From Ruminococcaceae bacterium AM07-15 (lineage in GTDB: Bacteria; Bacillota; Clostridia; Oscillospirales; Butyricicoccaceae), in NCBI GenBank assembly GCA_003477405.1, contig QUDE01000005.1:138013-202012 (forward strand): a stretch of DNA of 64,000 bases, written 5' to 3'. Shown here in pieces: positions 16,634 to 25,900 of the stretch. A program made the translations under genes and the position numbers. Each line of letters begins with the position of its first letter. Within the stretch, counting starts at the first letter, position 1. Under the pieces are notes generated by a model that did no database searches, was not told the DNA's origin, and saw only the letters and a list, made by a program, of their open reading frames with translations.

Positions 16634-17959
16634 TCACTCTTCCCATTCTTCTTTCTTCCGCCAGTCGGGGACCCACTCTTTCAGCTGTCCCAGCACGGCG
16701 GCATCACAAAGCACGGTGACGGCAATGCCCTCGGGCACATAATCGGCCTTCTTCACCTGGGCCTTCCGATAGAGCATATCCAGCACCGACGCCCGGTCAT
16801 AGGGCAAAATAAACTCCACCTGCCGCTGAGCACTGTCCAGGGTCTCCCCGATCCGATCCAGCAGCCGGTCCAGGCCAATGCCCTTCTTGGCTGAAATGTG
16901 CAACGCACCCGTCTGCCGTGGCTCCAGGTCCGGGGCGATCTTGTCGCACTTGTTGAACACCAGAATCCGGGGCGTCTCCTGGGCACCCAGCTGAGCAATC
17001 AGGCTTTCCACCACCTGGGCCTGGCTCTCCCAGATCTCGCTGGAGGCATCCACCACATGAATGAGCACATCGGCATAGACCAGCTCTTCCAGGGTGGCCT
17101 TGAAGGCCTCCACCAGATGATGGGGCAGCTTTCGAATGAATCCCACGGTGTCGGAAAACAAAAGCTGTCGCCCGTCTTCCAGACGCAGGCTTTTGGTGGT
17201 GGGGTCCAGGGTGTCAAACAGCCGGTCGTTGGCATGGACTTCCGCCCCTGTGAGGGCGTTGAGCAGGGTGGATTTTCCCGCATTGGTGTACCCCACCAGA
17301 GCCACCAAGGGCACCTCCCGCTTTTCCCGCTGACGGCGCTGGGTGGTGCGGATCTGCCGCACATTCTCGATCTCCCGCTGGAGCCGGGCAATGCGCTGGC
17401 GGATGTGCCGCCGGTCGGTTTCCAGCTGGGTTTCACCAGGGCCGCGGGTACCGATGGGGCTGCGCCCGCCGCCAGCGGTCTGGCGCACCAGATGGGTCCA
17501 CATGCCCGACAGCCGGGGCAGCAAATACTGATACTGGGCCAGTTCCACCTGAAGTTTGCCTTCCCGTGTCTGGGCACGCTGAGCAAAAATATCCAGAATC
17601 AGGCCGCTGCGGTCCATCACCCGGCAGCCCATGATATCCTCCAAGGCCCGGGCCTGGGAGGGGGACAGCTCGTTGTCCATCACCAGAAGCTCCACATCGT
17701 TGGCCTTCACCAGCTGGGCGATCTCCTGGGCCTTCCCTTCCCCGATAAAGGTACGGGGATCGGGGGTGGGCCGGTTCTGCATGGCCTTGAAGATGCACTC
17801 TCCCCCGGCGGTCTCCAAAAGCTGGGACAGCTCTTCCATGGTATCCTCATCGGAATGGTCGAAATCGGCGAGGGCGGTGCACCGCAGCCCCACCAGGGCC
17901 GCCCGCTCCGGACGGCTTTCGCCGGGCATCCCGGCCTTGTTGTTTTCCAGTTCTTTCAA
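16634..17959 (-). CDS. hflX: Ribosome-associated GTPase HflX
   Basis: This 441-residue TRAFAC GTPase binds the 50S subunit and splits stalled or stressed ribosomes. Residues 1-190 form the HflX N-terminal domain (FIGEGKAQEIAQLVKANDVELLVMDNELSPSQARALE, then the GGRSPIGTRGPGETQLETDRRHI glycine-rich segment) with a coiled coil (QRIARLQREIENVRQIRTTQRRQREKREV). The G domain has VGYTNAGKSTLLNAL, DTVGFIRKLPHHLVEAF and FNKCD. It starts two bases after the stop of the MATE gene, so the two are one transcription unit. Confidence 0.96.
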   Translation of the reverse strand: MKELENNKAGMPGESRPERAALVGLRCTALADFDHSDEDTMEELSQLLETAGGECIFKAMQNRPTPDPRTFIGEGKAQEIAQLVKANDVELLVMDNELSPSQARALEDIMGCRVMDRSGLILDIFAQRAQTREGKLQVELAQYQYLLPRLSGMWTHLVRQTAGGGRSPIGTRGPGETQLETDRRHIRQRIARLQREIENVRQIRTTQRRQREKREVPLVALVGYTNAGKSTLLNALTGAEVHANDRLFDTLDPTTKSLRLEDGRQLLFSDTVGFIRKLPHHLVEAFKATLEELVYADVLIHVVDASSEIWESQAQVVESLIAQLGAQETPRILVFNKCDKIAPDLEPRQTGALHISAKKGIGLDRLLDRIGETLDSAQRQVEFILPYDRASVLDMLYRKAQVKKADYVPEGIAVTVLCDAAVLGQLKEWVPDWRKKEEWEE

Positions 17960-17960
17960 A

Positions 17961-19406
17961 TCAGTTCTTAACTCCTTCTTTGGCTGTATGGGACTTTTTC
18001 ACAATGAAATTGTGCTGGCCTTCCCAGCGGAGAGTCTTGTACACCACATAGGCGAAAATAGCGGTCATGGTGTTGCTGAATACCGTGGCCCAGGGGATGA
18101 CGGTGTAGTTGATATGAATCCGGCCTCCCATGATGGTCTCCAGGAACAGCTGGCTTTCCACCACCCGGATAAACACATACCGCAGCAGCCACACCCGGGC
18201 CACATTGATGGCAATGGGCAGCTTGGTGCGGGCAAAGCCGATAAACACGCCGCAGTAAACACTGCACACACCAAAGGTGGGCGCGCCCAGAACGGCGATC
18301 TTCTGGGTAGTGAGGGCCCCTTCCAGCACTTCGGGGTTTGCATTGGTAAACAGATGGGTGATAGGCTCGCCGAACAGATAAATGATGGCGATGCCCAAAA
18401 ATCCGCCGATGGTGCTCATCACCACCGAGGCCACGGCCGAGGCCTTGGCCCGCTTGTTCTGACCGGCGCCCAGGTTCAGGCTGACGGCGGTGGTAACAGT
18501 GGTGCCGAAACAGCTGGTCAGGTTATACATCAGGCTGGAAATATTATTCCCCAAATTGATGGAATTGAGCAGGGTGGTGCCGAATTTCATAGCTTCCAGG
18601 TTGATGAGCCAGAAGCCCACCGACATGGCCATGTTGTTGATCACCGAGGGAATGCCCACGGTCAACAGGGTACGGATGGCGTCCTTGTCAAAACGGAAAT
18701 GACGGAAGGACAGGTGCATGCCATTTTTGCGGAAGAATACATCGAACAAAAGCACCAGAGAAACCACCAAATGAGAGCAGATGGTGGCAAAACCGATGCC
18801 CATAACCCCCAGGCCCAGGCCGGCCACGAAGATGGCATTGCAGATCACCTTGGTAAACACCATCAGGAAGGTGAAGGCAAAGGGCACTTCCGATTTGCCC
18901 ACGGCATTTTTCAAAGCGTAGTAGGCGTTGTTGAAATAGGCGAAGGGAATGGAAAAGGCATACAGCCGCATGGCAAGGCGCACGCCGGGGCGCAGATCGG
19001 GCAGAGCCATATTGGCATAAAAGCCGGAAAGCAGGAAGGTCAGACCGCCCAGGGCCACGGAAAGGCAGAACATCAGGGCCAGAAACTGCCGGGTATAGTG
19101 ACGGCTGTTTTCCCAATCCCCCTGGCCATTGAAGCGGCCCAGGATGGCCGTACCGGCCACCGAAAGACCGATGCCGGCGTTGTAGATCACATTGAAGGCC
19201 TGCATGCTGTAAGAGACGGCGCCGCTGGAACTAAGGTCGGCATAGTTCAGGATGAACCAGTTGTCGAAGGTGGTGGCCAATGCCTGGGAAATGAGCATGA
19301 GGAAGGAGGGCACGGCCAAAAAGAGCATGGTGCCATAGACCCCTCCCGTGAGGATTTTGCGGGTACGCTCCTCCCCACTCTGCCGGAGAAAACTGGTGAG
19401 CTTCAT
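17961..19406 (-). CDS. MATE family efflux transporter
   Basis: This is a 481-residue, 12-helix MATE antiporter, which exports drugs or metabolites with Na+ or H+ influx. Helix 1 region motifs are LFLAVPSFLMLISQALATTFDNWFIL, and the repeat halves are visible at ATAILGRFNGQGDWEN and AVSLNLGAGQNKRAKASAVAS. The cytosolic C-terminal tail is short. It lies immediately upstream of hflX in the same direction with a one-base gap. Substrate cannot be predicted. A TATAAT-like box on the minus strand at 19464-19469 may be its -10. Confidence 0.9.
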   Translation of the reverse strand: MKLTSFLRQSGEERTRKILTGGVYGTMLFLAVPSFLMLISQALATTFDNWFILNYADLSSSGAVSYSMQAFNVIYNAGIGLSVAGTAILGRFNGQGDWENSRHYTRQFLALMFCLSVALGGLTFLLSGFYANMALPDLRPGVRLAMRLYAFSIPFAYFNNAYYALKNAVGKSEVPFAFTFLMVFTKVICNAIFVAGLGLGVMGIGFATICSHLVVSLVLLFDVFFRKNGMHLSFRHFRFDKDAIRTLLTVGIPSVINNMAMSVGFWLINLEAMKFGTTLLNSINLGNNISSLMYNLTSCFGTTVTTAVSLNLGAGQNKRAKASAVASVVMSTIGGFLGIAIIYLFGEPITHLFTNANPEVLEGALTTQKIAVLGAPTFGVCSVYCGVFIGFARTKLPIAINVARVWLLRYVFIRVVESQLFLETIMGGRIHINYTVIPWATVFSNTMTAIFAYVVYKTLRWEGQHNFIVKKSHTAKEGVKN

Positions 19407-19602
19407 CGTCTTCTTCCCCTTTCGGTATTTGGTTGTCGCCGCCCATGCAGGACTGCTATGTTGATTATAACGAAAAATTTACAAAGAGGAAAGGGGGTAA
19501 ACAAAAAATGCCCAATTCCCGCTCGACTATGCTGGCCTGCCGGGAAACAAAATGCAAATGTATCCCGTTTTTATAGCGGAGCGCTATCCGGATGTAGCAA
19601 TC

Positions 19603-20094
19603 TCAAAATTGCAAAAATCGCAGCGTTTTATGATGCTTTTGCGCATAGTTCACGGTTTGTCCTGTACCGCTGGGTTTTCCATTCCATAGTGCGATAATCA
19701 GATCACTATGATCCACTAAATAAATATTTCGCCGTCGGAAACAATCGGCAGTATAGCTTTTTTGCAGAAGAATCACTCTATTGCATTGCTGCAGAATATG
19801 TTCATACCGTTTTCTATCCTCTGTCCTCCAACGCTCTGCCTGACCTTGACAAGGCAGCACACACTCCAGTGTGATGGGCCAATCTTTTCTCAAAGCTAAC
19901 ACGGTTTCAGCCCCCCAAGTATCCAATCCCAATGCCATTCCTGATAAAAACCGCCGGACTCCTTCCTGCTCCACAGCTCGAATTACTTCATCCCTCAGCT
20001 GTTTTTTAACAGCTTTGCAGCCAGGTGTTTCCTCATGAAATCCCCAAGGCAATTTCTGCGGCCGATGACCCGTAAAACAACAAGTGCGTTCCAT
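19603..20094 (-). CDS. SLOG-fold protein (YpsA/DUF1273-like)
   Basis: This 163-residue Rossmannoid protein opens with CCFTGHRPQKLPWGF, the nucleotide-binding loop of the YpsA/DUF1273 branch of the SLOG superfamily. Later SGMALGLDTWGAETVLAL and SDLIIALWNGKPSGTGQTVNYA complete the SLOG core. SLOG proteins bind nucleotides or nucleotide-derived ligands, and many act in cell division control or in conflict systems; the role of this one is unknown. Base composition is visibly more AT-rich than the neighbours. It is divergent from an XRE regulator and its promoter overlaps a perfect 24-bp palindrome. Confidence 0.85.
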   Translation of the reverse strand: MERTCCFTGHRPQKLPWGFHEETPGCKAVKKQLRDEVIRAVEQEGVRRFLSGMALGLDTWGAETVLALRKDWPITLECVLPCQGQAERWRTEDRKRYEHILQQCNRVILLQKSYTADCFRRRNIYLVDHSDLIIALWNGKPSGTGQTVNYAQKHHKTLRFLQF

Positions 20095-20105
20095 GATATC
20101 CTCCC

Positions 20106-20129
20106 AATATAGTGATATATCACTATATT
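20106..20129. promoter_or_regulatory. Perfect 24-bp palindrome, operator candidate
   Basis: The half-site AATATAGTGATA (20106-20117) is followed directly by its exact reverse complement (20118-20129). It covers the -10 of the SLOG gene promoter (minus strand TTCACT at 20148-20153, 17-bp spacer, TAATAT at 20125-20130) and lies next to its ribosome site. The divergent XRE protein is the obvious candidate ligand. Confidence 0.75.
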
Positions 20130-20141
20130 ATCATATTTCCC

Positions 20142-20163
20142 TTAGTTAGTGAAATATAACTAA
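20142..20163. promoter_or_regulatory. Second, imperfect operator-like site
   Basis: TTAGTTA (20142-20148) and TAACTAA (20157-20163) are inverted repeats with an 8-bp centre. The core TTAGTGAAATATAACTAA (20146-20163) resembles the centre of the perfect palindrome located about 37 bp away. It covers the -35 of the SLOG promoter. Confidence 0.5.
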
Positions 20164-20224
20164 TGTTCTTTTCTCAAATGGCATATCATACAAAAAAGAA
20201 CAGGAAATCACTAAGGAGGGACAC

Positions 20225-20467
20225 ATGGATACCAGAGAAGCCATCGTTTTCCGCATTCGGCAATTATGTCAGCAGCGGCACATCACTCCCAACGGGCTGA
20301 GCAACCTTTCCGGTGTGTCCCAAGCCACGGTAAAAAGCATTTTGAACGGTGAAAGCCGCAATCCTGGTACAGTGACCATCAAAAAACTGTGCGATGGTTT
20401 GGAGATCACGCTGGGCGAATTTTTCTCCACCCCGGAATTTGATGCACTGGAGCAGGAACTGAAATAA
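20225..20467 (+). CDS. XRE-family helix-turn-helix regulator
   Basis: This 80-residue protein consists of little more than one Cro/C1-type HTH: RIRQLCQQRHITPNGLSNLSGVSQATVKSILNG, with the recognition helix at SQATVKSIL and the typical following segment TVTIKKLCDGLEITLGEFF. The start follows a strong AAGGAGGG site. Small XRE proteins usually repress their own promoter and a divergent partner. The intergenic region to the SLOG gene holds two operator-like palindromes, which supports this. The AT-rich pair may be acquired DNA. Confidence 0.92.
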   Translation: MDTREAIVFRIRQLCQQRHITPNGLSNLSGVSQATVKSILNGESRNPGTVTIKKLCDGLEITLGEFFSTPEFDALEQELK

Positions 20468-20491
20468 TCTATCCCGTACCAAATCATAAAC

Positions 20492-20528
20492 AAAAACCCC
20501 CGGAGAATTCATTCTCCGGGGGGTTTTT
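20492..20528. terminator. Bidirectional terminator between the XRE gene and the foldase gene
   Basis: A hairpin with the stem CCCCCGGAGAAT/ATTCTCCGGGGG flanked by A and T runs on both sides lies between convergent genes. Confidence 0.88.
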
Positions 20529-20536
20529 ATCTGAAC

Positions 20537-22000
20537 TCAGATCACCATATCGATAACCTTGTCATTCTGCTCCATGGGATACTTTTCGTCCATCTCATCC
20601 AGATAGGCGTAGTAATCATCATTGGTCAGGGCCTCTTCGGCGCTGGACTCCCAAGTGGGACGGCTGCCCACAAAGTACATGATGTGATAGCCATACTCGG
20701 TTTCCACAATGCCGGTGTCGCCCACCTGACGGCTCTCATCCAGGCACCAGTTCTTGAAGGTATCCACGAAATTGGTGCTTTCGTTGATGCCGGTGTACAG
20801 ACCGCCCTGGGAAGCGTTGCTGTCGGAAGAATGCTCCCGGGCCAGCTCAGCGAAGGAGTCCTCGGTAGCCTCTCCGGCCTTCCACTCTTCCAGCAGAGCT
20901 TCGGCCTGGGCCTTCACTTCATTCTTTGCAGCCTCGTCGCTGTCCTCTGCCACCGACAGCAGGATGTGCCGCACATCCACGCTTTCGCTGTCGTCACGAT
21001 AACGGTCGATGAAATACACAACGCTGTAATTGCTGCTGATCTCCAGCACTTCCACATCGCCTTCCTTGCGGGAAGCATCCTTCACCCAGTCGATGACGGT
21101 GCCGGAAGTGGAAAGGGTGGCGCCTTCGGTCAGAGTGCCTTCGGGCTTGGAGTACTGCTCCACCTGATCCTCGGCGGCCTGCTCCTTGGCCATGTCGATA
21201 AAAGACTGCTCATCGGTGACGGCTGCGGCAAAGGCATCGGCCTTTTCCTTGGCCGCCGTCTTGGAAGCCTCGTCCTCGGCGTCAAAGAACACCTGGAACA
21301 CCCGGTAATCGGCCAGATCGAACTGATCGGCGTTTTCCGCATAGTAGCCTTCCAGATCCTCGGCAGTATACTCCTTGGCCTGGGTGTTTTCGTAATAATC
21401 CTTGCCCAGAGCATCCTTCCACAGAATCTCTTCGTATTCCTCCATGGTGATGGACACGCCGGTCACCGTCTGAAGGTACTTGGTCTCGCTGGTGTCGGAC
21501 TTTTTGGCGGCGTCCTTCACAGCCTGAATATTGGCGTCGTAATTTTCCTGGCCTTCCTGGCTCATTTCATAGCCATTTTCAGTAGCTTCATTATAAAGCT
21601 CGTAGGCCACCCGGATGGTGGAATCGGTCTGCTGGCGGAAATATTCCCCAAAAGTCATATCCTCGGTGTAGTTGGCATCGTCCAGAGTGGAAGAAGTCAA
21701 ACCCATAGAGGACAGATAGCTCTCATTGGAGGAGAGGAAATTGCTGCGCAGCATATTGTAATAATAGCTGTATTCCTGACCGGAGATCTTGCTGTCGCCC
21801 ACGGTCATGGCGGTCATATGACGCTGCAAAGTGCCGGTGGCATACAGCAGGCCGAACACCAGAAGCACCAGCACCAAAATGGCGGCCAGACCGCAAAGGG
21901 CCTTGCGCAGGCGGCGTTTGCCCTTCTGCTCCTGCTGCTGGGCTGCCATTTGCTCCTGCTGCTGAACCCGCTCTTTTCGTGATCTTGCACCTTTACCCAT
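20537..22000 (-). CDS. Membrane-anchored peptidyl-prolyl isomerase / foldase (PpiC type)
   Basis: This 487-residue protein acts outside the membrane on exported proteins. The N terminus is cytoplasmic and basic with Gln-rich runs (about 1-35), then one transmembrane helix (ALCGLAAILVLVLLVFGLLYATG), a long helical SurA-like chaperone region, and a PpiC/parvulin domain at about 345-465 (VDVRHILLSVAED, FAELAREHSSDSNASQGGLY, VETEYGYHIMYFVG). I place the start at the ATG at 22000 because GTGAGG lies nine bases upstream. An in-frame ATG at 22009 is possible. It is similar in layout to PrsA but is anchored by a helix, not a lipid. Confidence 0.88.
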   Translation of the reverse strand: MGKGARSRKERVQQQEQMAAQQQEQKGKRRLRKALCGLAAILVLVLLVFGLLYATGTLQRHMTAMTVGDSKISGQEYSYYYNMLRSNFLSSNESYLSSMGLTSSTLDDANYTEDMTFGEYFRQQTDSTIRVAYELYNEATENGYEMSQEGQENYDANIQAVKDAAKKSDTSETKYLQTVTGVSITMEEYEEILWKDALGKDYYENTQAKEYTAEDLEGYYAENADQFDLADYRVFQVFFDAEDEASKTAAKEKADAFAAAVTDEQSFIDMAKEQAAEDQVEQYSKPEGTLTEGATLSTSGTVIDWVKDASRKEGDVEVLEISSNYSVVYFIDRYRDDSESVDVRHILLSVAEDSDEAAKNEVKAQAEALLEEWKAGEATEDSFAELAREHSSDSNASQGGLYTGINESTNFVDTFKNWCLDESRQVGDTGIVETEYGYHIMYFVGSRPTWESSAEEALTNDDYYAYLDEMDEKYPMEQNDKVIDMVI

Positions 22001-22210
22001 TGAAAACATCCTCACTTCATCAATTTCGCCAAAAGGCGATGCGCAAATCAAATTATAGCAAATCCTCACTGGGGATTTGTTACAAACATTTAAAATTATA
22101 GGGGAAAGCCGCTGAAAAATCAAGAGGCGGCAAAAAAATGCTGGAAAAAAGCCCCGGATTGTGGTATGATTGTCTGCGGAGAAATTTTTCTGCAAAATTA
22201 CAAAAAACGC

Positions 22211-22239
22211 TTGCATTCCAGGCACCTCTGTGGTAATAT
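22211..22239 (+). promoter_or_regulatory. Sigma-A promoter of rpmE
   Basis: TTGCAT (22211-22216), 17-bp spacer, TAATAT (22234-22239). It lies 49 bases before the start codon. Confidence 0.65.
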
Positions 22240-22287
22240 AATTTGTGCTTGTAATAATGCAATGAAGCTGATGCGAGGTGAGAAGTA

Positions 22288-22491
22288 GTGAAAGAGGGCA
22301 TCCATCCCCAGTACAATCGGACCACGATCAAGTGCGCTTGCGGCGCCGAGATCGAGACAAGCTCCACCAAGGAGAACATCCATGTGGAAATTTGCAGTAA
22401 TTGCCACCCCTTCTTTACCGGCAAGCAGAAGCTGGTAGATACAGGTGGACGGGTTGATCGCTTCAAGAAGAAGTTCAACATCCAGGACTAA
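22288..22491 (+). CDS. rpmE: 50S ribosomal protein L31
   Basis: This is a 67-residue L31 with the zinc-binding form (C+): Cys residues in IKCACGAEI and [11 protein letters not shown]. It begins [14 protein letters not shown] and ends [12 protein letters not shown], which is the standard length. The start codon is GTG at 22288, preceded by GAGGTGAG. It is monocistronic, ending in two hairpins. Confidence 0.98.
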   Translation: MKEGIHPQYNRTTIKCACGAEIETSSTKENIHVEICSNCHPFFTGKQKLVDTGGRVDRFKKKFNIQD

Positions 22492-22501
22492 GAGATCCAA
22501 A

Positions 22502-22576
22502 GTCCCCGCTGCGGCGGGGGACCGAAAAAGAACCGGGCCTGATCGGAACATCGTTCCATCAGGCCCGGTTCTTTTT
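22502..22576 (+). terminator. rpmE terminator (two hairpins)
   Basis: A first hairpin (GTCCCCGC, 22502-22522) is followed by a very strong one: a 19-bp stem AAAAAGAACCGGGCCTGAT (22525-22543) with 22558-22576, ending in a T run. Confidence 0.9.
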
Positions 22577-22580
22577 CTCT

Positions 22581-22707
22581 TGGCGGCGTGTTATTTCGGC
22601 GTAAAGCCGAAATAACCATCATTCCGGAAGGCGACGCCGCCGCTGGCTCTCGGGGAAAAACTAAGTTTTTCCCCGACCTTTTTCGCGCCCCGGGCGGGGT
22701 TATATGA
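22581..22707 (+). repeat. Two-palindrome repeat module (second copy, opposite orientation)
   Basis: It holds GTTATTTCGGC with an 11-bp inverted partner (22590-22616) and CGGGGAAAAACT with a 12-bp partner (22651-22675). The whole module is a near match to the reverse complement of 16425-16549, including the GGCGGCGTG start, the ACCATCATTCCGG stretch and the GGGCGGGGTT end. Confidence 0.8.
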
Positions 22708-22759
22708 GGGGCCAAGTGCCTCAGAGAATCCCTGATGAGGCAGCATGCCACCGCATCCA

Positions 22760-22945
22760 CATTGTGCTCCCGCACTGAGCAACAGAGCCAGGCTGGTTGT
22801 ATCGAATCAGGCAAAGAGAGTATGGCCGTCCGGCCACCGGACCCCAGTGCCTGGGCTGGCAAGTCGTGCTCCCGCACTGAGAAACAGAGCCAGGCTGATT
22901 GTATCGAACCAGGCAAAGAGAGTATGGCCGTCCGGCCGTCCGGAC
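22760..22945 (+). repeat. Tandem pair of stem-loop-bounded repeat units, period 102 bp
   Basis: The core beginning GTGCTCCCGCACTGAG occurs at 22764 and again at 22866. The two copies differ at only a few positions up to about 22948. The junction is two abutting hairpins: GTCCGG-CCA-CCGGAC (22828-22842) and CCCAG-TGC-CTGGG (22843-22855). The second unit ends with GTCCGG/CCGGAC (22930-22945). Short open frames across this region are incidental. Confidence 0.82.
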
Positions 22946-22986
22946 CCCGCGGCACGCTGGTCCACAACCCACAGAGCCTGGGAGAG

Positions 22987-25900
22987 TTATACCTGCGAAG
23001 ACACTCCGCCACTACTTAAAAAATAAATGACCTTTTTCAGCACCGGCTGCTGCCATACCTTCTCATAGGCCCGGGCGTAAATATCCAGTTGAGGCGCATA
23101 GCGGGCGGCGTGGGCCTCTTCCTCTCCTGGGTTTACCCGGTCGCTTTTGAAATCCAGAATAATGGCCCCCTCCGGGGTCTGGATCACCAAATCCATCACC
23201 CCGTTCATCAGAATCTCTTCTTCCTCTTCCTCCCCCAGCCCCAGTTCCTTGGGGGAGAAAAGGGCGGAAAACTGATATTCCCGCAAGCAGGGGTTCTCCC
23301 GGGCCAGCTTTCCCCATTGGGAGCAGGCAAAATCGGAAATGGCCCCCACCGGCACCCGGTCCAGGTTCTCCCCTTTCAGCTGCCCCTCTTGCAGCCGCCG
23401 TAGCTCCTGGGCGGCCCCTTCCGGCGTCAGGCAGTTTTCCAGCTGCACCAGCTGCATACACCGGTGGATCAGAGTGCCCCGGCTCATGGCCTGCTCCCGG
23501 GTCTGACCCTGATACAGCCGGATGCGGGCTTCCTGCCGCCGCCACTCCAGCCGTGGAGTGTCCTCCATGGTCACCAGAGCGGTGGGGGTCAGCTTGGAGG
23601 GCAGGCGGCTCTCCTTTTCATAGGGATATTGGAAGGCCTGCATGGCCCGATAGGGGGCCAGATCGGGCAGCGGCTCCCGCTCTTGCTTTTCGGTCTCGGT
23701 CTGCTGGGTGTCCACCTCCAGCACCGCCGGATCATAGGGCTGCACATGGCAAATCAGCTCGTCTTTCTCCCCGGAAAGGGGGAAGTCCATGGCTCCCAGG
23801 CCGCCATAGGCCCGCAGCTCCTCTGCCCCTTTATGGCACAAAAGGGGCGCGCCCACCAACAGAGCCGCACTGCCTTGCCCGGCGCACTCCCGCCAGGGTA
23901 ATTTGTCCCCCTCCAAAGCCCCCGCCCACTGGCGGATGGCCGAGACGGCATCGGGCAGGGACAAAATGAGCACCAGTTTCTCCCTGGCCCGGGTCATGGC
24001 CACATAGAGTTTCCGCTCCTCTTCCTCCCGGCTTTGGCGCAGAGCCTTGGCAAAGATGGCGTTTTCCATCTGAGTGGCCGTCTCGGTGCGCAGCTTTTCG
24101 TCCCGCAGGGAAAAGGCCACCCCCAGCTTTTTGTCGATGGCCAGGCTCTGACGCATTTCATCGGTGTTATACCGCTTGCTCAGATCGGGAAGCAGCACGA
24201 TGGGAAACTCCAGTCCTTTGGAACGATGGATGCTCATCAGGGCCACCCCGTCGCCCCCTTCCGGCGGCACCCGCTCCCCTTCCTTGGCCCGCTCTTCCAG
24301 CTGACGGAGAAAACCCAACAGCCCCCGCCGCCCGGTCTTTTCATATTCCAGCCCCAGCTGATAGAACCGGTGCAGATTCCGCCGCCGGGTATTGCCTCCG
24401 TCCAGGGCCTGGAACACGCCCAGCGCCCCGGTCTCCTGGTAAATCAGGGACAACAGCTGTCCGGCCCCCAGGTCGGGAGCATACTGGCGCAGCCGGTGAA
24501 GAAGGGCCATAAACTCCTTGGCCCTTGGCAGATCGCTCTCTTTCAGAGCGTCATAGAAGTCCCCCTCCCGGCGGCTTTGCCGGATGGTGAGCAGCTCGTC
24601 CGGCGTAAAGAGGAACAAAGGCGAGCGAAGCACCGAAATGAGAGGAATATCCTGACGGGGGTTGTCGATGATGGCCAGGAAAGAGCGCATCACCGCCATC
24701 TCCACAGTGGAAAACAGATCTCCCCCTCCGGCGGCGCAGGGGATGCCCTCTTCCTCCAGGGCCTTCTGATACAGGGGCGCTTTGGAGGTGAAGGAACTGA
24801 GCAGAATAGCCACATCCCCGGGCCTGGCCGGTCGGCTCTCTCCCTTTTCTTCCACCCGGCACTCTTTCAGAAGGGCCTTCACCCGCTTTGCGGTGAAAGC
24901 GGCTTCATAAAGGGCCTTGCCGCTTTCCTCCCCCGGCTCCTTTTCCCGCTTCATATCCAGCACCCACACTTCGGCGGGACAATTTCCCTGGTATTCCGCC
25001 CCGGGATACAGGGCCTCCCGGCTGTCGTAGTCCACGCCGCCAAAAGAACGGCTCATGGTGCGGGAAAATATAAAATTGCACAGGGACAAGACCTCCCGTC
25101 GGGAGCGGAAATTCTGGTTGAGCATCAGCCGTTTTTCCGCCCCCTGGGGATCTTTTTCGTAATCTTGATAGCTGTAATATTTGTGGACGAAGATCTCCGG
25201 CTCGGCCAGACGGAAACGGTAGATGCTCTGCTTCACATCTCCCACCATAAACAGGCTCCCGTTCTCTCCCCGCAAGGCGGCAAAGATCTTTTCCTGCACC
25301 CCGTTGCTGTCCTGGTATTCGTCCACCAGAATCTCCCCGATGCCCTGGGCCACCTGCCGGGCCAGAGGGGTCACATTCCCCTCCTTGTCATAAAGGAGGG
25401 CCAGCGCACCGTGTTCCAGGTCGCTGAAATCCAGGGCGGCCCGCTGCTCTTTCAGCCGGCGGTACTGCTCCCGGAAAGCCTTTTCCAACTGGATCAGCCC
25501 CCGGAGGATGGGCAAAGACCGCTCCCCCTCCTGCTGCACCGCCGAAAGGGGCCGGGAGCAGGTCTCTTCCCGCAGCCGCTCCACTTCCTGGGAAAAGCCG
25601 TCCCGCAGGGCTTTCAGCCGGTCGAGAAAATCCTTGTCCTCGCCCCGCACCGCTCCCACCCGGGGTTTCGCCCAGGCGGACAGGGCCTGATAACAGGCGT
25701 CCCAGCCCTCTTTGGCCCCTTCCCGGATGGCTTTGGCCCCTTCCAGGCAGGCGGAAAAGGCCGGGCCATAGCCCTTCTCAATGGCGGGAGAAAAAGCGAT
25801 CTCCTCCAAAGCCTCCCCAAGCTTGTTCTGCCAGAAGGCCATGGCTCCATCGCATTCCGCCAGGCTCTCCTGGCAGAAGGGGGCCTGCGTAAGCTCGCCC

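Noticed and set aside
17631..19697. 688-codon open frame on the plus strand
   Set aside because: Antisense to hflX and the MATE gene, both of which have full family motifs.
22764..22948. CRISPR-like array
   Set aside because: Only two copies with a 102-bp period and no unique spacers; the whole unit is repeated. No cas genes are present.
22735..23026. Overlapping short open frames in the gap before addA
   Set aside because: They are translations of the 102-bp tandem repeat; no ribosome site and no conserved product.
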